This document shows positions 35,208 to 44,379 of a DNA stretch of 64,000 bases, piece by piece. Below the pieces are notes generated by a model. The model saw only the letters and a program-made list of their open reading frames with translations, had not been told where the DNA came from and ran no database searches. This DNA is from Bin5 sp965221145 (lineage in GTDB: Bacteria; Chloroflexota; Anaerolineae; Caldilineales; Caldilineaceae). The first letter of the stretch is position 1. Each line of letters starts with the position of its first letter. The translations under genes were made by a program, and so were the position numbers. Where the stretch lies: contig OZ244877.1 in the NCBI GenBank assembly GCA_965221145.1, positions 4,712,001-4,776,000 on the forward strand, read 5' to 3'.

Positions 35208-36314
35208 CTACGCCGTCACCGCGTTGCGTAACTGACCGCAACCGGCATCGATCTCAATGCCCCGACGGATGCGCACCGTTGTCGAGACGCCGCCCGCGCG
35301 CAGAATCTCTGCAAACCGCTGCGTCTCTCTGTCGCTGGTCGGCTGAAAAGGGCTGTTGGGAATCGGATTAAGTGGGATGAGATTGACATGGCACAGGATC
35401 CCGTGCAGCTTGTCTGCCAGGTCCTCGGCCAGAGCCGGGCTGTCGTTGGCGCCGCGGATCAGAGCGTACTCAAACGTCACGCGGCGATTGGTTTTGGCGA
35501 TATAGCGACGCACCGACGCCAGAAGCTCATCCACCGGATAGCGCCGACTGGGGGGGACCAGCTTGCTGCGCAGGGCGTTGTTGGGCGCGTGCAGGCTGAC
35601 GGCCAGATTCACCTGGATTCCCTCGTCGGCCATGCGGTCGATCATCGGGATCAGGCCCACTGTGCTGAGCGTGATATGGCGTGCGCCCAGCCCGAAACCG
35701 TCGGCAGCCGTCAGGCGGCGGATGGCCATCCACACATTGTCGTAGTTGTGCATCGGCTCGCCCATCCCCATAAACACGATGTTTGTCACCGTGGTCGGCC
35801 GCTTTACGCGCATCTTCGGCCTCTCGTCCGCATTGCGCAGATAATGGGCGAAAAACAGCACTTGGGCCACGATCTCGCCAGCGGTCAGATTTCGCCGCAG
35901 CCCGCCCTGCGCCGTCGCGCAAAATGTGCAGCCCATCGCACAGCCGGCCTGGCTGCTGATGCAGAGCGTGCGGCGCCTGTCGTACAGCATCAGGACAGCT
36001 TCGACCGTCTCCCCATCCGGCAATTGAAACAGCACCTTCTGCGTATCCCCGGCCTTTGAGACGCGCCGGGTGATCGGCTCCAGCGGCATGAGCATTGCCT
36101 TTGCAGCCAGGTCGGCGCGCATCGCCCGCGGTAGATTCGTCATCTCCTCAAAGGAGCGCGCGTACTTCTGGTAGATCCACTCATGGATCTGGCGGGCGCG
36201 ATAGGCGGGCGCGCCCGTAGCCTGTACAGTTTCGGTTAGCTCTTTCAGGGAGCAATCCAATAGCGAACCGCCAATTGGGGAGACTCCGGACGGTGTAAGC
36301 GGAATGGTCTTCAT
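35208..36314 (-). CDS. rlmN: Dual-specificity RNA methyltransferase RlmN
   Basis: The product is 368 aa, a radical SAM enzyme. N-terminal helical domain (RQIHEWIYQKYARSFEEMTN). The cluster motif is CAMGCTFCATAQGG (C-x3-C-x2-C within GCAMGCTFC). NIVFMGMGEPMHNYDNV and HITLSTVGLIPMIDRMADEG are diagnostic. VNLIPLNPIPNSPFQ lies near the C-terminus, and the second catalytic Cys is in IDAGCGQL. It methylates A2503 of 23S rRNA and A37 of some tRNAs. The gene converges on rpmB. Confidence 0.97.
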   Translation of the reverse strand: MKTIPLTPSGVSPIGGSLLDCSLKELTETVQATGAPAYRARQIHEWIYQKYARSFEEMTNLPRAMRADLAAKAMLMPLEPITRRVSKAGDTQKVLFQLPDGETVEAVLMLYDRRRTLCISSQAGCAMGCTFCATAQGGLRRNLTAGEIVAQVLFFAHYLRNADERPKMRVKRPTTVTNIVFMGMGEPMHNYDNVWMAIRRLTAADGFGLGARHITLSTVGLIPMIDRMADEGIQVNLAVSLHAPNNALRSKLVPPSRRYPVDELLASVRRYIAKTNRRVTFEYALIRGANDSPALAEDLADKLHGILCHVNLIPLNPIPNSPFQPTSDRETQRFAEILRAGGVSTTVRIRRGIEIDAGCGQLRNAVTA

Positions 36315-36664
36315 CCTGGCAATTGTAGCGCAGTCAGTCGGTTGCGGTCAAAGATTGTGAGATGCGCGGGTGTATCCAGGATTTTTGCGCAGTCGTTGTC
36401 TGAATTGTGGCTTTCGGGACATGGGGATGGGTTCTGATTAAAGCGCCGGCGCATTTGCCAGCATATCAGGACGTGCCCACCCGCCAGTTAAGAAATTCGG
36501 ACAGCCCCAAAAAGCTGGGGACAAGATTTCATTTTGGGTCGCGGGCAGCGCATTCGTGTGGGTCCCGGATTTTGGGTGGTGACGCGGGAATCGCGGTGTG
36601 AGCGGGCTGTCAGGGGGTGGATTCCAGGAAATTTCTTGCAAAAATGTCCGCTTTGTCCGCTTTA

Positions 36665-36678
36665 CCCCCCCCCCCCCC
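36665..36678. repeat. C14 homopolymer
   Basis: Fourteen C in a row, followed by TTGACT. Such a tract may vary in length between cells or between assemblies. Confidence 0.9.
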
Positions 36679-36889
36679 TTGACTACTATACGAAATGAAA
36701 CGTTCTTTCGCGTTGACGTAGGCTGGCGCTGTTGGCTTTGCCTGACCGATGCACAGAGGTATTATACCACACTTCAGTTATGGCAGGTGGCAGGCTCGGC
36801 AGATGGGTGCATCCCAAAATGGGGGCAAGTTTCTGGCTACCTCTGGGGAGTTACACTGGGACCTTCAGCCCGCTACTCTGGACAACCCC

Positions 36890-36932
36890 AAATCTGGGAT
36901 GCACCCCGGCAGATGGGGTGCATCCCAGATTT
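36890..36932. repeat. Variable-arm hairpin H3
   Basis: A perfect 18-bp stem, AAATCTGGGATGCACCCC (36890-36907) and GGGGTGCATCCCAGATTT (36915-36932). The 7-base loop is GGCAGAT, i.e. ATCTGCC on the other strand. It has the longest arms of the family. Confidence 0.9.
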
Positions 36933-36980
36933 TTGGCGGAGAGGCTTTCATTGCCAACGCCAATACAAAAAACCTTCAAA
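36925..36980. repeat. TTTGAAGG palindromic element, copy C (chimeric left end)
   Basis: The core GGCGGAGAGGCTTTCATTGC and the right end CAAAAAACCTTCAAA match copies A and B. The left terminal repeat is missing; instead the core is joined to the right arm of hairpin H3 (CCCAGATTTTTGGCGG). Confidence 0.8.
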
Positions 36981-37033
36981 CCCAGGGGGATAGCGACCCG
37001 TTCGCGCCCCGACTCGCCGGAGCGCACTGACAT

Positions 37034-37846
37034 TTAGTGGTCGGCGTGCTGAAAGGCTTCCAGAAGTTCAGGCAGCCCAGGCAGAATCAGGTCCGGCCGC
37101 CGCGCCACCACGCGGAACTCCTCCTCCGGCGTGATTCCGGTCAACACCGCGGCCGTCGGCATACCCAGCTCGATGGCGCCGGCGATATCCGTCTCGTAGC
37201 GGTCCCCGACCATCAGCGTCGCGGCCGCGGTCGTGCCCAGTTTGCGCATGGCCTGTTCGAACATGCCGGCGTTGGGTTTGCCGATGACCGTCGGCGTGAC
37301 GCCCGTGGCCGCCTCCAGCAAGGCCAGCAGCGCGCCGGTGCCGGGGATCTGCCCGCGCTCACTGGGAAAGGAGGTATCGCTGTTGGTGCCGACAAAACGG
37401 GCGCCGGCGCGCACAGCCAGGGTCGCATCGGCCAGACGCTCGTAGCGTACGCTGAAGTCGATGCCGGAGACGACCACATCGGCCGTCTGCGCATCCTCGA
37501 CAATCGTAATGCCCTCGCGCTCTAGCGCCCAGCGCAGACCGTCCTCGCCGATCATAAAGACGCGCACGCCGTCGGGATACTGCCCGGCCAGCCAACTGGC
37601 GGTCGCCAACGCGCTGCTGAGAATATGCGCTTCGTCGGCGCGAATGCCCATGCGGTCGATCTTCTCGACGAACTGGGCCGGCGTGCGCGAAGAGTTATTG
37701 GTCACGAACAGCCATTCTCGCTGCGTGGCCTCCAGATAGTCCAGCAGTTCCTGTACTCCGGGCAGCGATTGATCCCCGATATAGACAACGCCGTCCATAT
37801 CCAGCAGAACGGCACGCACCTCTCTCAGATTTGCTCTTTGCGCCAT
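37034..37846 (-). CDS. HAD-superfamily hydrolase, class IIA (NagD-like phosphatase)
   Basis: The product is 270 aa. HAD motif I LLDMDGVVYIGDQ (about 13-25), motif II FVTNNSSRTP (about 47-56), a C2 cap, then motif III/IV VIGKPNAGMFEQAM (Lys) and MVGDRYETDIAGAIELGMPT. Class IIA enzymes dephosphorylate sugar phosphates, nucleotides, p-nitrophenyl phosphate or phosphoglycolate; which one is not decidable here. It lies upstream of the repeat-filled region and 78 bp downstream of recJ in the same orientation. Confidence 0.93.
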   Translation of the reverse strand: MAQRANLREVRAVLLDMDGVVYIGDQSLPGVQELLDYLEATQREWLFVTNNSSRTPAQFVEKIDRMGIRADEAHILSSALATASWLAGQYPDGVRVFMIGEDGLRWALEREGITIVEDAQTADVVVSGIDFSVRYERLADATLAVRAGARFVGTNSDTSFPSERGQIPGTGALLALLEAATGVTPTVIGKPNAGMFEQAMRKLGTTAAATLMVGDRYETDIAGAIELGMPTAAVLTGITPEEEFRVVARRPDLILPGLPELLEAFQHADH

Positions 37847-37924
37847 GAGTGGACTCTTACATTCCTTTCGATTGCGCGGCAGAGTTCGACGCCGACGCGC
37901 TGTGTTCAGCAGCAGGCGCCGCCC

Positions 37925-39664
37925 TTACTGCGCGCCGCGCCGCAGGTCCTGTACATTGAGTTGCAGAGAGCGCCGCCCCTGCCATTCGTTGACCTCAAGA
38001 TGAAAGACGAGATCGATCAGGCTGCCCCCTTGCAGATCGGCTGCCCGTTCTCCCAGGCCGAAGCCGATCCCGTCCAGCACGGGCGAATGGTCGTGGCCGT
38101 CGATCACCATTTTCAGATGCTTCCCGCCGCCGACGCGGCGCACACTGCGCACGCGGCAGTTACGGCACAGGAACAGACCCGGCTCGTTCTTCTGGCCGAC
38201 CGGCTCCATGCGGGCAAGTTGTCCGTGCAATGCCCAATCGATCTGATCGATCGCCAGTTCGTCGTCGATATGCAGGGTCGGTCGCAGATCCTCCAGGGAG
38301 CCGAGTTCCTGCGCGGCCATCCCTTCCAGCGCTTCCTGCAGCGCAGGCAACTGCTCCGTGCGCACGGTGAAGCCGGCCGCTCGGCTATGCCCGCCATGAC
38401 GCACCAGAAGCGAACTGACCTGATCGAGCGCGGCAATGATATCAAATCCGGCGATGCTGCGGACGCTGCCGCGGCTGATATCCTCCCCCTGTTCGACGAC
38501 GACCGCCGGGCGGTAGAACTGCTCGCTCAGTTTGCCCGCGGTCAGCCCCACAATACCGGGCTGAAGTTCATCGCTGGCGACGAATAGAAGCGGCGCAGTG
38601 GACGGGTCCACACCGGCCAGTTGCTTTTCGGCCACCACATAGGCTTCGGTCGTCAACGTCTGGCGCCGCTGGTTCAGGCTTTCCAGGTCCATGGCCATGT
38701 CATAGGCCGTCCCGTATTCATCGCAGCGCAACAGATCGTAGGCCATTTTGGCGCTGGCCAGACGACCGGCGGCGTTGATGCGGGGCGCAATCCGAAAGCT
38801 GATCGCGCTGCTGTCAACCGCTGCCAGGGAAACCGACGCTATCTCCATCAGCGCGTACAGCCCCACCCGCTGCCCGCGGCGCAGTTCCGACAATCCCCTC
38901 CGCACCAACGAACGGTTTTCATCCTGCAGAGGCATCAGGTCGGCAACGGTGCCGATGGCCACCAGATCGAGAAGGGCCTGCTCCTCTGCGGCCGCCTCTT
39001 CGGCTGAGAGCCGACTCCAGGGCTGCCGGGAAACGACCCGCAACACGCCCTGCGCCAAGCGATAGGCGACGCCAACACCGGCCAGCCGCTGAAAGTTCCC
39101 CGCGCGGGCATCCCGGCGCGGATTGACCACCGCCAGCGCGGGCGGCAGGTCCGGGCCGATAGAGTGGTGATCGGTGAGAACGACCTCCATGCCCAGATTG
39201 ACGGCTTCCGCCACCTCGGCGACGCTGCGAATCCCGCAATCGACCGTCACCAGCAGGTCGGCCCCTTTGTCAGCGATGGTTCTGAGCGCCTCCACATTCA
39301 GGCCGTAGCCCTCATCCACGCGGCTGGGGATGTACGCGCCCACGCGCGCGCCGGCGCGCTGCAACGCCGTCGTCATCAGCACGGTGGCGGTCACGCCGTC
39401 GGCGTCGAAATCTCCATAGACACAGATGACCTCCCGCCTTTCGATTGCCCGCACGATGCGCTCGACCGCAACCGACATATCGGTCAGGCGGAAGGGATTC
39501 TCCTGGACAGCATCCTCACCCTGAAGGAACGACGCCACGGCGGCCCCGTCGCGCAGACCACGATTGTACAACACCTGCAACAGCACCGGATGTTCATGGC
39601 CGCTCTTCAGGAAGTTCTCCGGCGCAGGCGGGTAGAAGTTCCAGCGTTTATCAGTTGCCGACAA
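37925..39664 (-). CDS. recJ: Single-stranded-DNA-specific exonuclease RecJ
   Basis: 579 aa from a TTG start at 39664 with GGAG 9 bases upstream. Motifs: VCVYGDFDADGVTATVLMTT (about 80), VTVDCGIRS, VLTDHHSIGPDLPPALAVVN (DHH), FRIAPRINAAGRLASAKMAY, and DHHA1 VRHGGHSRAAGF (GGH). A C-terminal OB-like domain follows. It degrades single-stranded DNA 5' to 3' in repair. Length is normal for the family. Confidence 0.95.
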   Translation of the reverse strand: MSATDKRWNFYPPAPENFLKSGHEHPVLLQVLYNRGLRDGAAVASFLQGEDAVQENPFRLTDMSVAVERIVRAIERREVICVYGDFDADGVTATVLMTTALQRAGARVGAYIPSRVDEGYGLNVEALRTIADKGADLLVTVDCGIRSVAEVAEAVNLGMEVVLTDHHSIGPDLPPALAVVNPRRDARAGNFQRLAGVGVAYRLAQGVLRVVSRQPWSRLSAEEAAAEEQALLDLVAIGTVADLMPLQDENRSLVRRGLSELRRGQRVGLYALMEIASVSLAAVDSSAISFRIAPRINAAGRLASAKMAYDLLRCDEYGTAYDMAMDLESLNQRRQTLTTEAYVVAEKQLAGVDPSTAPLLFVASDELQPGIVGLTAGKLSEQFYRPAVVVEQGEDISRGSVRSIAGFDIIAALDQVSSLLVRHGGHSRAAGFTVRTEQLPALQEALEGMAAQELGSLEDLRPTLHIDDELAIDQIDWALHGQLARMEPVGQKNEPGLFLCRNCRVRSVRRVGGGKHLKMVIDGHDHSPVLDGIGFGLGERAADLQGGSLIDLVFHLEVNEWQGRRSLQLNVQDLRRGAQ

Positions 39665-39822
39665 CGGGGATTCTCCGCCAGGATTGGATGGAAACGACGC
39701 TCAGAAGGCAATTATAGTCGAGAGCGTAGAGGCGGCGCAAAAAGTGGAGAATTTCCCGCCCTGATCCGACTAGGCTACAATAGAGTTTCAATCCGAACCG
39801 AACGCCCTTCGATGCCATACCG

Positions 39823-41208
39823 ATGTCCTCCACTCTTGACCGTCTGCGCCGCCTGCAGGGATTGCGCGACCGGCGCGCATCCACCGGGCCGACCGTAACG
39901 AGCATACCGGAGCCGCCAGCGGCGCCCGCGGCCGTTGGGGAGACCGAGCGCGCGCCCATCGAGGCGCTGGAGACGGGCGAAATTGTCGAAAACAGCGCCG
40001 GGCACTGTTATCTCGTCACCCGGCATTACGCCCCATTCGAGCAGGGGCGCATCCAACCCGTTCCCCCGCATGCCCTGCGCGAACAGACTGCGCTCGCCAA
40101 CCTTCTGCAACGCGATCCTTCCATCCTGGCTCCCTTCTACCCCGCCTACGGGCTGGAGCGCTGCCCCGATTTCCGCACGGCCGCGTTCCTGGACATCGAA
40201 AGCACCGGCTTGGGCGGCGGCGCCAGCGTTTATGCCTTTATGGTCGGGGTCGGCACATTCGAGCCGCACGGGACGGCTGCGGACGGCCCGACCGAACAGC
40301 TGACCTTCGTCGTGCGCCAGTTTTTCATGCGCCATCCGGGCGAAGAACCGGCCCTGCTGACCGCGCTGGCGCATCTTCTGCGCAACTGCCAAAGCCTGGT
40401 GACCTTCAATGGCCGCTCCTTCGACGCCCCCCTCCTGCGCGGACGATACCGCTATATCAGACGCTTCCTGCCCGCCGATGTCCGCATGCCGCCAGCACTG
40501 GACAGCGCCCCGCATCTGGACCTCCTGCACCCGGCCCGCAGGTTGTGGCGCAAACGGCTGGGTAGTTGCGCCCTCAGCAATCTGGAGCGGACCGTTCTCA
40601 GCCATTCTCGCACAGAGGACGACGTGCCCGGCAGCCTCATCCCCCAACTGTACGCCGACTATCTGCGCGACGGCGACGGCCGTATGATGCAGCGCGTCTT
40701 CTACCACAACCGCGAAGATATCGTCTCGATGGCCGCCCTGGCGGAGGTGATTTACAGCGCATTTGCCGAACCGACCACCACCGGCTCAGGCCATCTGCAG
40801 CCGCTCGATCTGCTCAGTCTGGCGCGCCTTCAGATGGAACAGGGCCGCCTGGACAGCGCCGAGACACTCTTCCGCGCCGCGCTGGACCAACTCAGAGGCC
40901 GCGCGCCCCTGGCTGAATCGTTTGACGGTCTGGGCCGACTGCTCAAACGACAGCGCCGCTGGGAAGAGGCGGTGGCCGTCTGGCAGCAGTGGTTGACGAC
41001 CGTGCGCGGCGCAGACAGCCGTCCGTATGTGGAACTGGCAAAGTTTTACGAATGGCAGAGCATTGATCTGGCGCAGGCGGTCATGTGGACCCAATGGGCA
41101 TTGCACGAGCAGGAACAGACCCCGCCCCACACCCGTTCTCCACAGACGCAGGCCGAGTTGCACCATCGTCTGGCCCGCTTGCAGAGAAAGCTGAACGCCG
41201 GCGGATGA
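39823..41208 (+). CDS. YprB-like RNase H-fold exonuclease with TPR tail
   Basis: The product is 461 aa. An RNase H-like 3'-5' exonuclease domain has FLDIESTGLGGGASVYAFMV (DxE motif, about 124), LVTFNGRSFDAPLLRGRYRY (about 196) and an ExD/YH-like HNREDIVSMAALAEV region (about 297). The C-terminal ~150 residues are TPR-like helices (LLSLARLQMEQGRLDSAETL). This is the arrangement of the YprB/ribonuclease H-like family of Firmicutes and Chloroflexota. It reads away from recJ, with a 158-bp shared spacer. The target nucleic acid is unknown. Confidence 0.87.
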   Translation: MSSTLDRLRRLQGLRDRRASTGPTVTSIPEPPAAPAAVGETERAPIEALETGEIVENSAGHCYLVTRHYAPFEQGRIQPVPPHALREQTALANLLQRDPSILAPFYPAYGLERCPDFRTAAFLDIESTGLGGGASVYAFMVGVGTFEPHGTAADGPTEQLTFVVRQFFMRHPGEEPALLTALAHLLRNCQSLVTFNGRSFDAPLLRGRYRYIRRFLPADVRMPPALDSAPHLDLLHPARRLWRKRLGSCALSNLERTVLSHSRTEDDVPGSLIPQLYADYLRDGDGRMMQRVFYHNREDIVSMAALAEVIYSAFAEPTTTGSGHLQPLDLLSLARLQMEQGRLDSAETLFRAALDQLRGRAPLAESFDGLGRLLKRQRRWEEAVAVWQQWLTTVRGADSRPYVELAKFYEWQSIDLAQAVMWTQWALHEQEQTPPHTRSPQTQAELHHRLARLQRKLNAGG

Positions 41209-41294
41209 ACAGGCGGTCGGGCGGTTGCGCGCAGACGAAATGTAGCGTACCCTTGAATGAACACCTGTTCGACTGCTGCCGATACGGAGTTTCT

Positions 41295-42350
41295 ATGAAA
41301 CGGATGCCACAGCCCATACCCTATCAGGGGAGCAAGAGGAATATCGCGGCGCAGATCCTTTCCATACTGCCCGGTGACATTGACACGCTGGTCGAGCCAT
41401 TTGCCGGTTCCGCGGCAGTTTCGATCCGGGCGGCCTATACGGGCCTGGCGCACTCTTTTCATCTTAACGACCTGAACAGGCCGTTAATGGATTTGCTCAA
41501 CCTGATCATAAACGAGCCTGACAGAATCGCGTCCGATTACGAGCGGCTCTGGCATCAGCAGTTGGGACGCGAGAGGGAGTTCTACGATGAAGCGCGCGCC
41601 CAGTTCAATGCAACCAATCGTCCTGACCTGCTGCTCTATCTGCTCGCGCGCTGCGTCAAAGCCTCCGTGCGCTACAACGCGGCCGGCGAATTCAATCAGA
41701 GTCCCGACAATCGGCGCAAAGGAAGACGCCCCCACAGCATGAGAGGCGATATCCATGCGGTCTCCCGGCTGCTGAAAGGCAGGACCCGGATCACCAGTTC
41801 TGATTTCACCTCCACAATCGATCACCTGAAACCTGCGACCGATCTGCTCTACATGGATCCCCCATACCAGGGCACTTCAGGCGGGCGGGATGCCCGCTAT
41901 TGCAGCGGTGTCGATCTGGCGGCTCTCACCGGCTTTTTGGCCGAACTCAATGCGCAGGGCGCGATGTTTGTGCTGAGCTATGACGGTCGGAAGGGGTCGA
42001 AAACCTACGGCAGAACGCTGCCTGAAGAGTTGAATCTGGTCCATGTGTTCATTGAAGCGGGGCGCTCAACGCAGTCCACATTGCTGGGGCAACAGGATGT
42101 AACCTATGAGTCACTCTATCTGTCGTCGGCGCTGATCGAACGTATCGAACCAAGTCGCTCGACGGACACAGCATTGCAGTATATCGCTTCGGCAATCCGT
42201 CGGAGGTCAGAGAGGGGCGGTCAGGAGATAGTTGGACGATTCCAAGGCGTTTCAAACGAGTACTGCATGATCAGCGCGAATCCACACAACCGGCGCACCG
42301 GCAGGGCAACGCCAATTCCCCACATGCACAACCCTGGGGAATGCGCCTGA
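41295..42350 (+). CDS. D12-class N6-adenine DNA methyltransferase
   Basis: 351 aa from the ATG at 41295. The SAM-binding motif is in PIPYQGSKRNIAAQIL and LVEPFAGSAAVSIRAA (FxGxG-like). Catalytic motif IV is DLLYMDPPYQGTSGG, and the family also shows NDLNRPLMDLL and VLSYDGRKG. The helical target-recognition segment lies at about 85-150. No restriction enzyme is adjacent, so it may be an orphan Dam-like methylase or part of a dispersed system. The C-terminal ~60 residues are not conserved. The recognition sequence cannot be told from the protein. Confidence 0.92.
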   Translation: MKRMPQPIPYQGSKRNIAAQILSILPGDIDTLVEPFAGSAAVSIRAAYTGLAHSFHLNDLNRPLMDLLNLIINEPDRIASDYERLWHQQLGREREFYDEARAQFNATNRPDLLLYLLARCVKASVRYNAAGEFNQSPDNRRKGRRPHSMRGDIHAVSRLLKGRTRITSSDFTSTIDHLKPATDLLYMDPPYQGTSGGRDARYCSGVDLAALTGFLAELNAQGAMFVLSYDGRKGSKTYGRTLPEELNLVHVFIEAGRSTQSTLLGQQDVTYESLYLSSALIERIEPSRSTDTALQYIASAIRRRSERGGQEIVGRFQGVSNEYCMISANPHNRRTGRATPIPHMHNPGECA

Positions 42351-42466
42351 ACCGTCGACTGCAAGCCAACTCTAAGCCCTGCGCGCAGGCAAAGCAGCCG
42401 CGGCCCCGGTCGACAGTTCATCCCGGTTCAGAGGTTTCGCCGCATTCGTCGTTATACGGAGCAGCC

Positions 42467-43465
42467 TTATAAGCTCCGGTGACGACCGCTCCCCGTATCC
42501 TCCCGACCGGTATCGATCGGGCTGGCGCCCGGCCTGTTCGCGCGGCCCTCAGCCCGCTTCGTCGTCCACTGGGTTGGCTCAATCGAAAGCCCAATCCCCT
42601 CGGAAGTTGACCCGCTTCCAATCGTAGGCCAATCTTCCTGATCGGAGGAGCCCATCTTCATCTCACCCTCGAAATAGCCCCCCTCTTCGACGATAAACGA
42701 CGCGGCATGGGATTGGCCCCGCATTTCCCCGGACGAACGCAGGTGCAACCGCTCCTCAATGAAAACATCGCCCGTGACCGACCCGGCAATCTCAATGTTG
42801 CGGGCGCGCACCGTCGCGGACAGAGTCGCATCTTTGGCGACGATGACTGTTCCGCGGCAGTCGATCTCCCCTTCAACGGTTCCTTCGATGCGCAGATCCT
42901 TCTCCGAACGGAACGTGCCGGTGAAATAGGATTGAGGCCCCACGATCGTGTCGGTTGTGGCTTCCGATGGCGGCGACTCCTGCCGTTTCGGGCGGGGCTG
43001 CGGCGGTTGCTGGCCCCGATTGGTGAACGGCGCGTTTTCTCGGCGGTTCCCACTCATCTGTCTATTTCTCCTCTCATACGATTCGCCCGTATTAGGCGTA
43101 GCTTCTTCCTGGGCCAGCAGGGATTCTCTGGCAACCGGCGTTGGGATCTCCGCAGGTGGTGGCTCGGGCGTCGTCGGCGGCGGAGGCTCAGACAGAACAG
43201 GCTCCGGTGGCGGTGGTGGTTCGGTCAACACAGGCTCAGGCGGCGGCAGGTCGCCTAATACAGGCTCCGGTGGCGGCTCGGCTAACACAGGCTCAGGCGG
43301 CGGTTCCATGACAGCCCCCTCACCAAAATCATCTCCGTCACTGTCGACAGGCGCTTCTTCTTCACCTTCGCCAGAGGGTGCAGTATCATCCAACTCCTGG
43401 AGATTCCGATAAAGCCACTGTAAGTCCTCTTCGTCCTGCTTCCTACCACGCTTGAAAAGCGGCAT
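42467..43465 (-). CDS. Bactofilin-family polymer-forming protein with Pro-rich linker
   Basis: 332 aa from the ATG at 43465 (MPLFKRGRKQDEEDLQWLYR), preceded by AAGGAGACCC. Residues about 50-110 are Pro-rich repeats of the form PPPEPVL, five times with small changes. The bactofilin beta-helix domain is about 178-275 (SYFTGTFRSEKDLRIEGTVE, GTVIVAKDATLSATVRARNI, GDVFIEERLHLRSSGEMRG). The tail is polar and probably disordered. Bactofilins form cytoskeletal filaments without nucleotide. The Pro-rich linker is likely a spacer to the N-terminal basic segment. Confidence 0.88.
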   Translation of the reverse strand: MPLFKRGRKQDEEDLQWLYRNLQELDDTAPSGEGEEEAPVDSDGDDFGEGAVMEPPPEPVLAEPPPEPVLGDLPPPEPVLTEPPPPPEPVLSEPPPPTTPEPPPAEIPTPVARESLLAQEEATPNTGESYERRNRQMSGNRRENAPFTNRGQQPPQPRPKRQESPPSEATTDTIVGPQSYFTGTFRSEKDLRIEGTVEGEIDCRGTVIVAKDATLSATVRARNIEIAGSVTGDVFIEERLHLRSSGEMRGQSHAASFIVEEGGYFEGEMKMGSSDQEDWPTIGSGSTSEGIGLSIEPTQWTTKRAEGRANRPGASPIDTGREDTGSGRHRSL

Positions 43466-43814
43466 CCTTTGGGTCTCCTTTCTCGCTCGTTTCCCAACAG
43501 GTTGGATCAGACGTTGACATATTCGAGGGAGAAACACAGCGAAATCCCGATGTCCTGCTATTATACAACGAAATGCCAAATGTACACGTTCCGCTTTTTC
43601 TGCATCGCGTATTGCCTGCAAATCACAGTCCATCCCTCGATCATACGGTTCAGACATGAAAATGAACGACGCATTGCAGTCCAGACGTTCCTGCACGCCC
43701 GATGACGCCCACAGTCTGACATGCCGATCGCGCCGCGTTGCCCTTGACAGACTCTCGGCAACGACTCTATACTACTTTTTGCTACCAAAGACAAGTGATA
43801 CCATCATACATGCC

Positions 43815-44249
43815 ATGCCTGTTTATGCCGATGCCGAGCAACTCTATGACGTTTTGAGGCGCGTGTTCGACACAGTCCAGGAACGCCCGGGCGCGATTGA
43901 GTCCTTCACCAAGAGCAATCTTGTCATCCGCCTGCGGTTGACCGAACCGGACGCGGAGGTGCTATTGGATGGCCGCCAGCCGCCCCTGGAGATCTTCTTT
44001 GGCCCGCGGCCGGGCAAAGCGAATCTGGAGTTGACGATGACAGCCGATCTCCTGCATGAAGTGTGGAGCGGCCAGCGCAAGCTGAAGGATCTCTTCTTCG
44101 GGGGGCAGATTCAGACAAGCGGCGATATCTTCAGCGCCATGAAACTGGCCGATCTGTTCCGCGAAGCAGAGCGGGCCTACGCGCACATTCACCGAAGCGA
44201 TAGCGCATCGCACAGTTCGCAGATTCAGGCAGAGGATCCGCCAACCTGA
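43815..44249 (+). CDS. SCP2 sterol-binding domain protein
   Basis: 144 aa from the ATG at 43815. The fold is read from KSNLVIRLRLTEPDAEVLLD, EIFFGPRPGKANLELTMTAD and WSGQRKLKDLFFGGQIQTSG, which match the SCP2 lipid-binding domain. The C-terminal ~20 residues (HRSDSASHSSQIQAEDPP) come from the dispersed GCGATAGCGCATCGC 22-mer in another frame than elsewhere. The role is probably binding of a hydrophobic ligand. It precedes dnaG by 130 bp. Confidence 0.82.
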   Translation: MPVYADAEQLYDVLRRVFDTVQERPGAIESFTKSNLVIRLRLTEPDAEVLLDGRQPPLEIFFGPRPGKANLELTMTADLLHEVWSGQRKLKDLFFGGQIQTSGDIFSAMKLADLFREAERAYAHIHRSDSASHSSQIQAEDPPT

Positions 44250-44379
44250 GAGCCGGATTCCCTCTCTTTGACGCCCGATTCGGGCACAGCTACTGTTGCG
44301 GGCGGTCTGAGGTGGTCGGCCCCCAGTCATAATTATTGGCCACTGACCACTGCATAAGAATGCCGGTGCAGGGAGTAAA

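Larger units (their letters stand above)
36315..37033. other. Gene-free region with poly-C tract and palindromes
   Basis: No credible gene. It contains a C14 run (36665-36678), a truncated ATCTGCC-type core near 36799 (GGCAGATGGGTGCATCCC), the full hairpin H3 (36890-36932), and a copy of the TTTGAAGG element fused to that hairpin (to about 36980). The first 300 bp show G-rich and C-rich stretches but no motif I can name. Confidence 0.75.

Noticed and set aside
36679..36705. TTGACT after the C14 run as a promoter
   Set aside because: No -10 box lies at a fitting distance and no gene follows on that strand.
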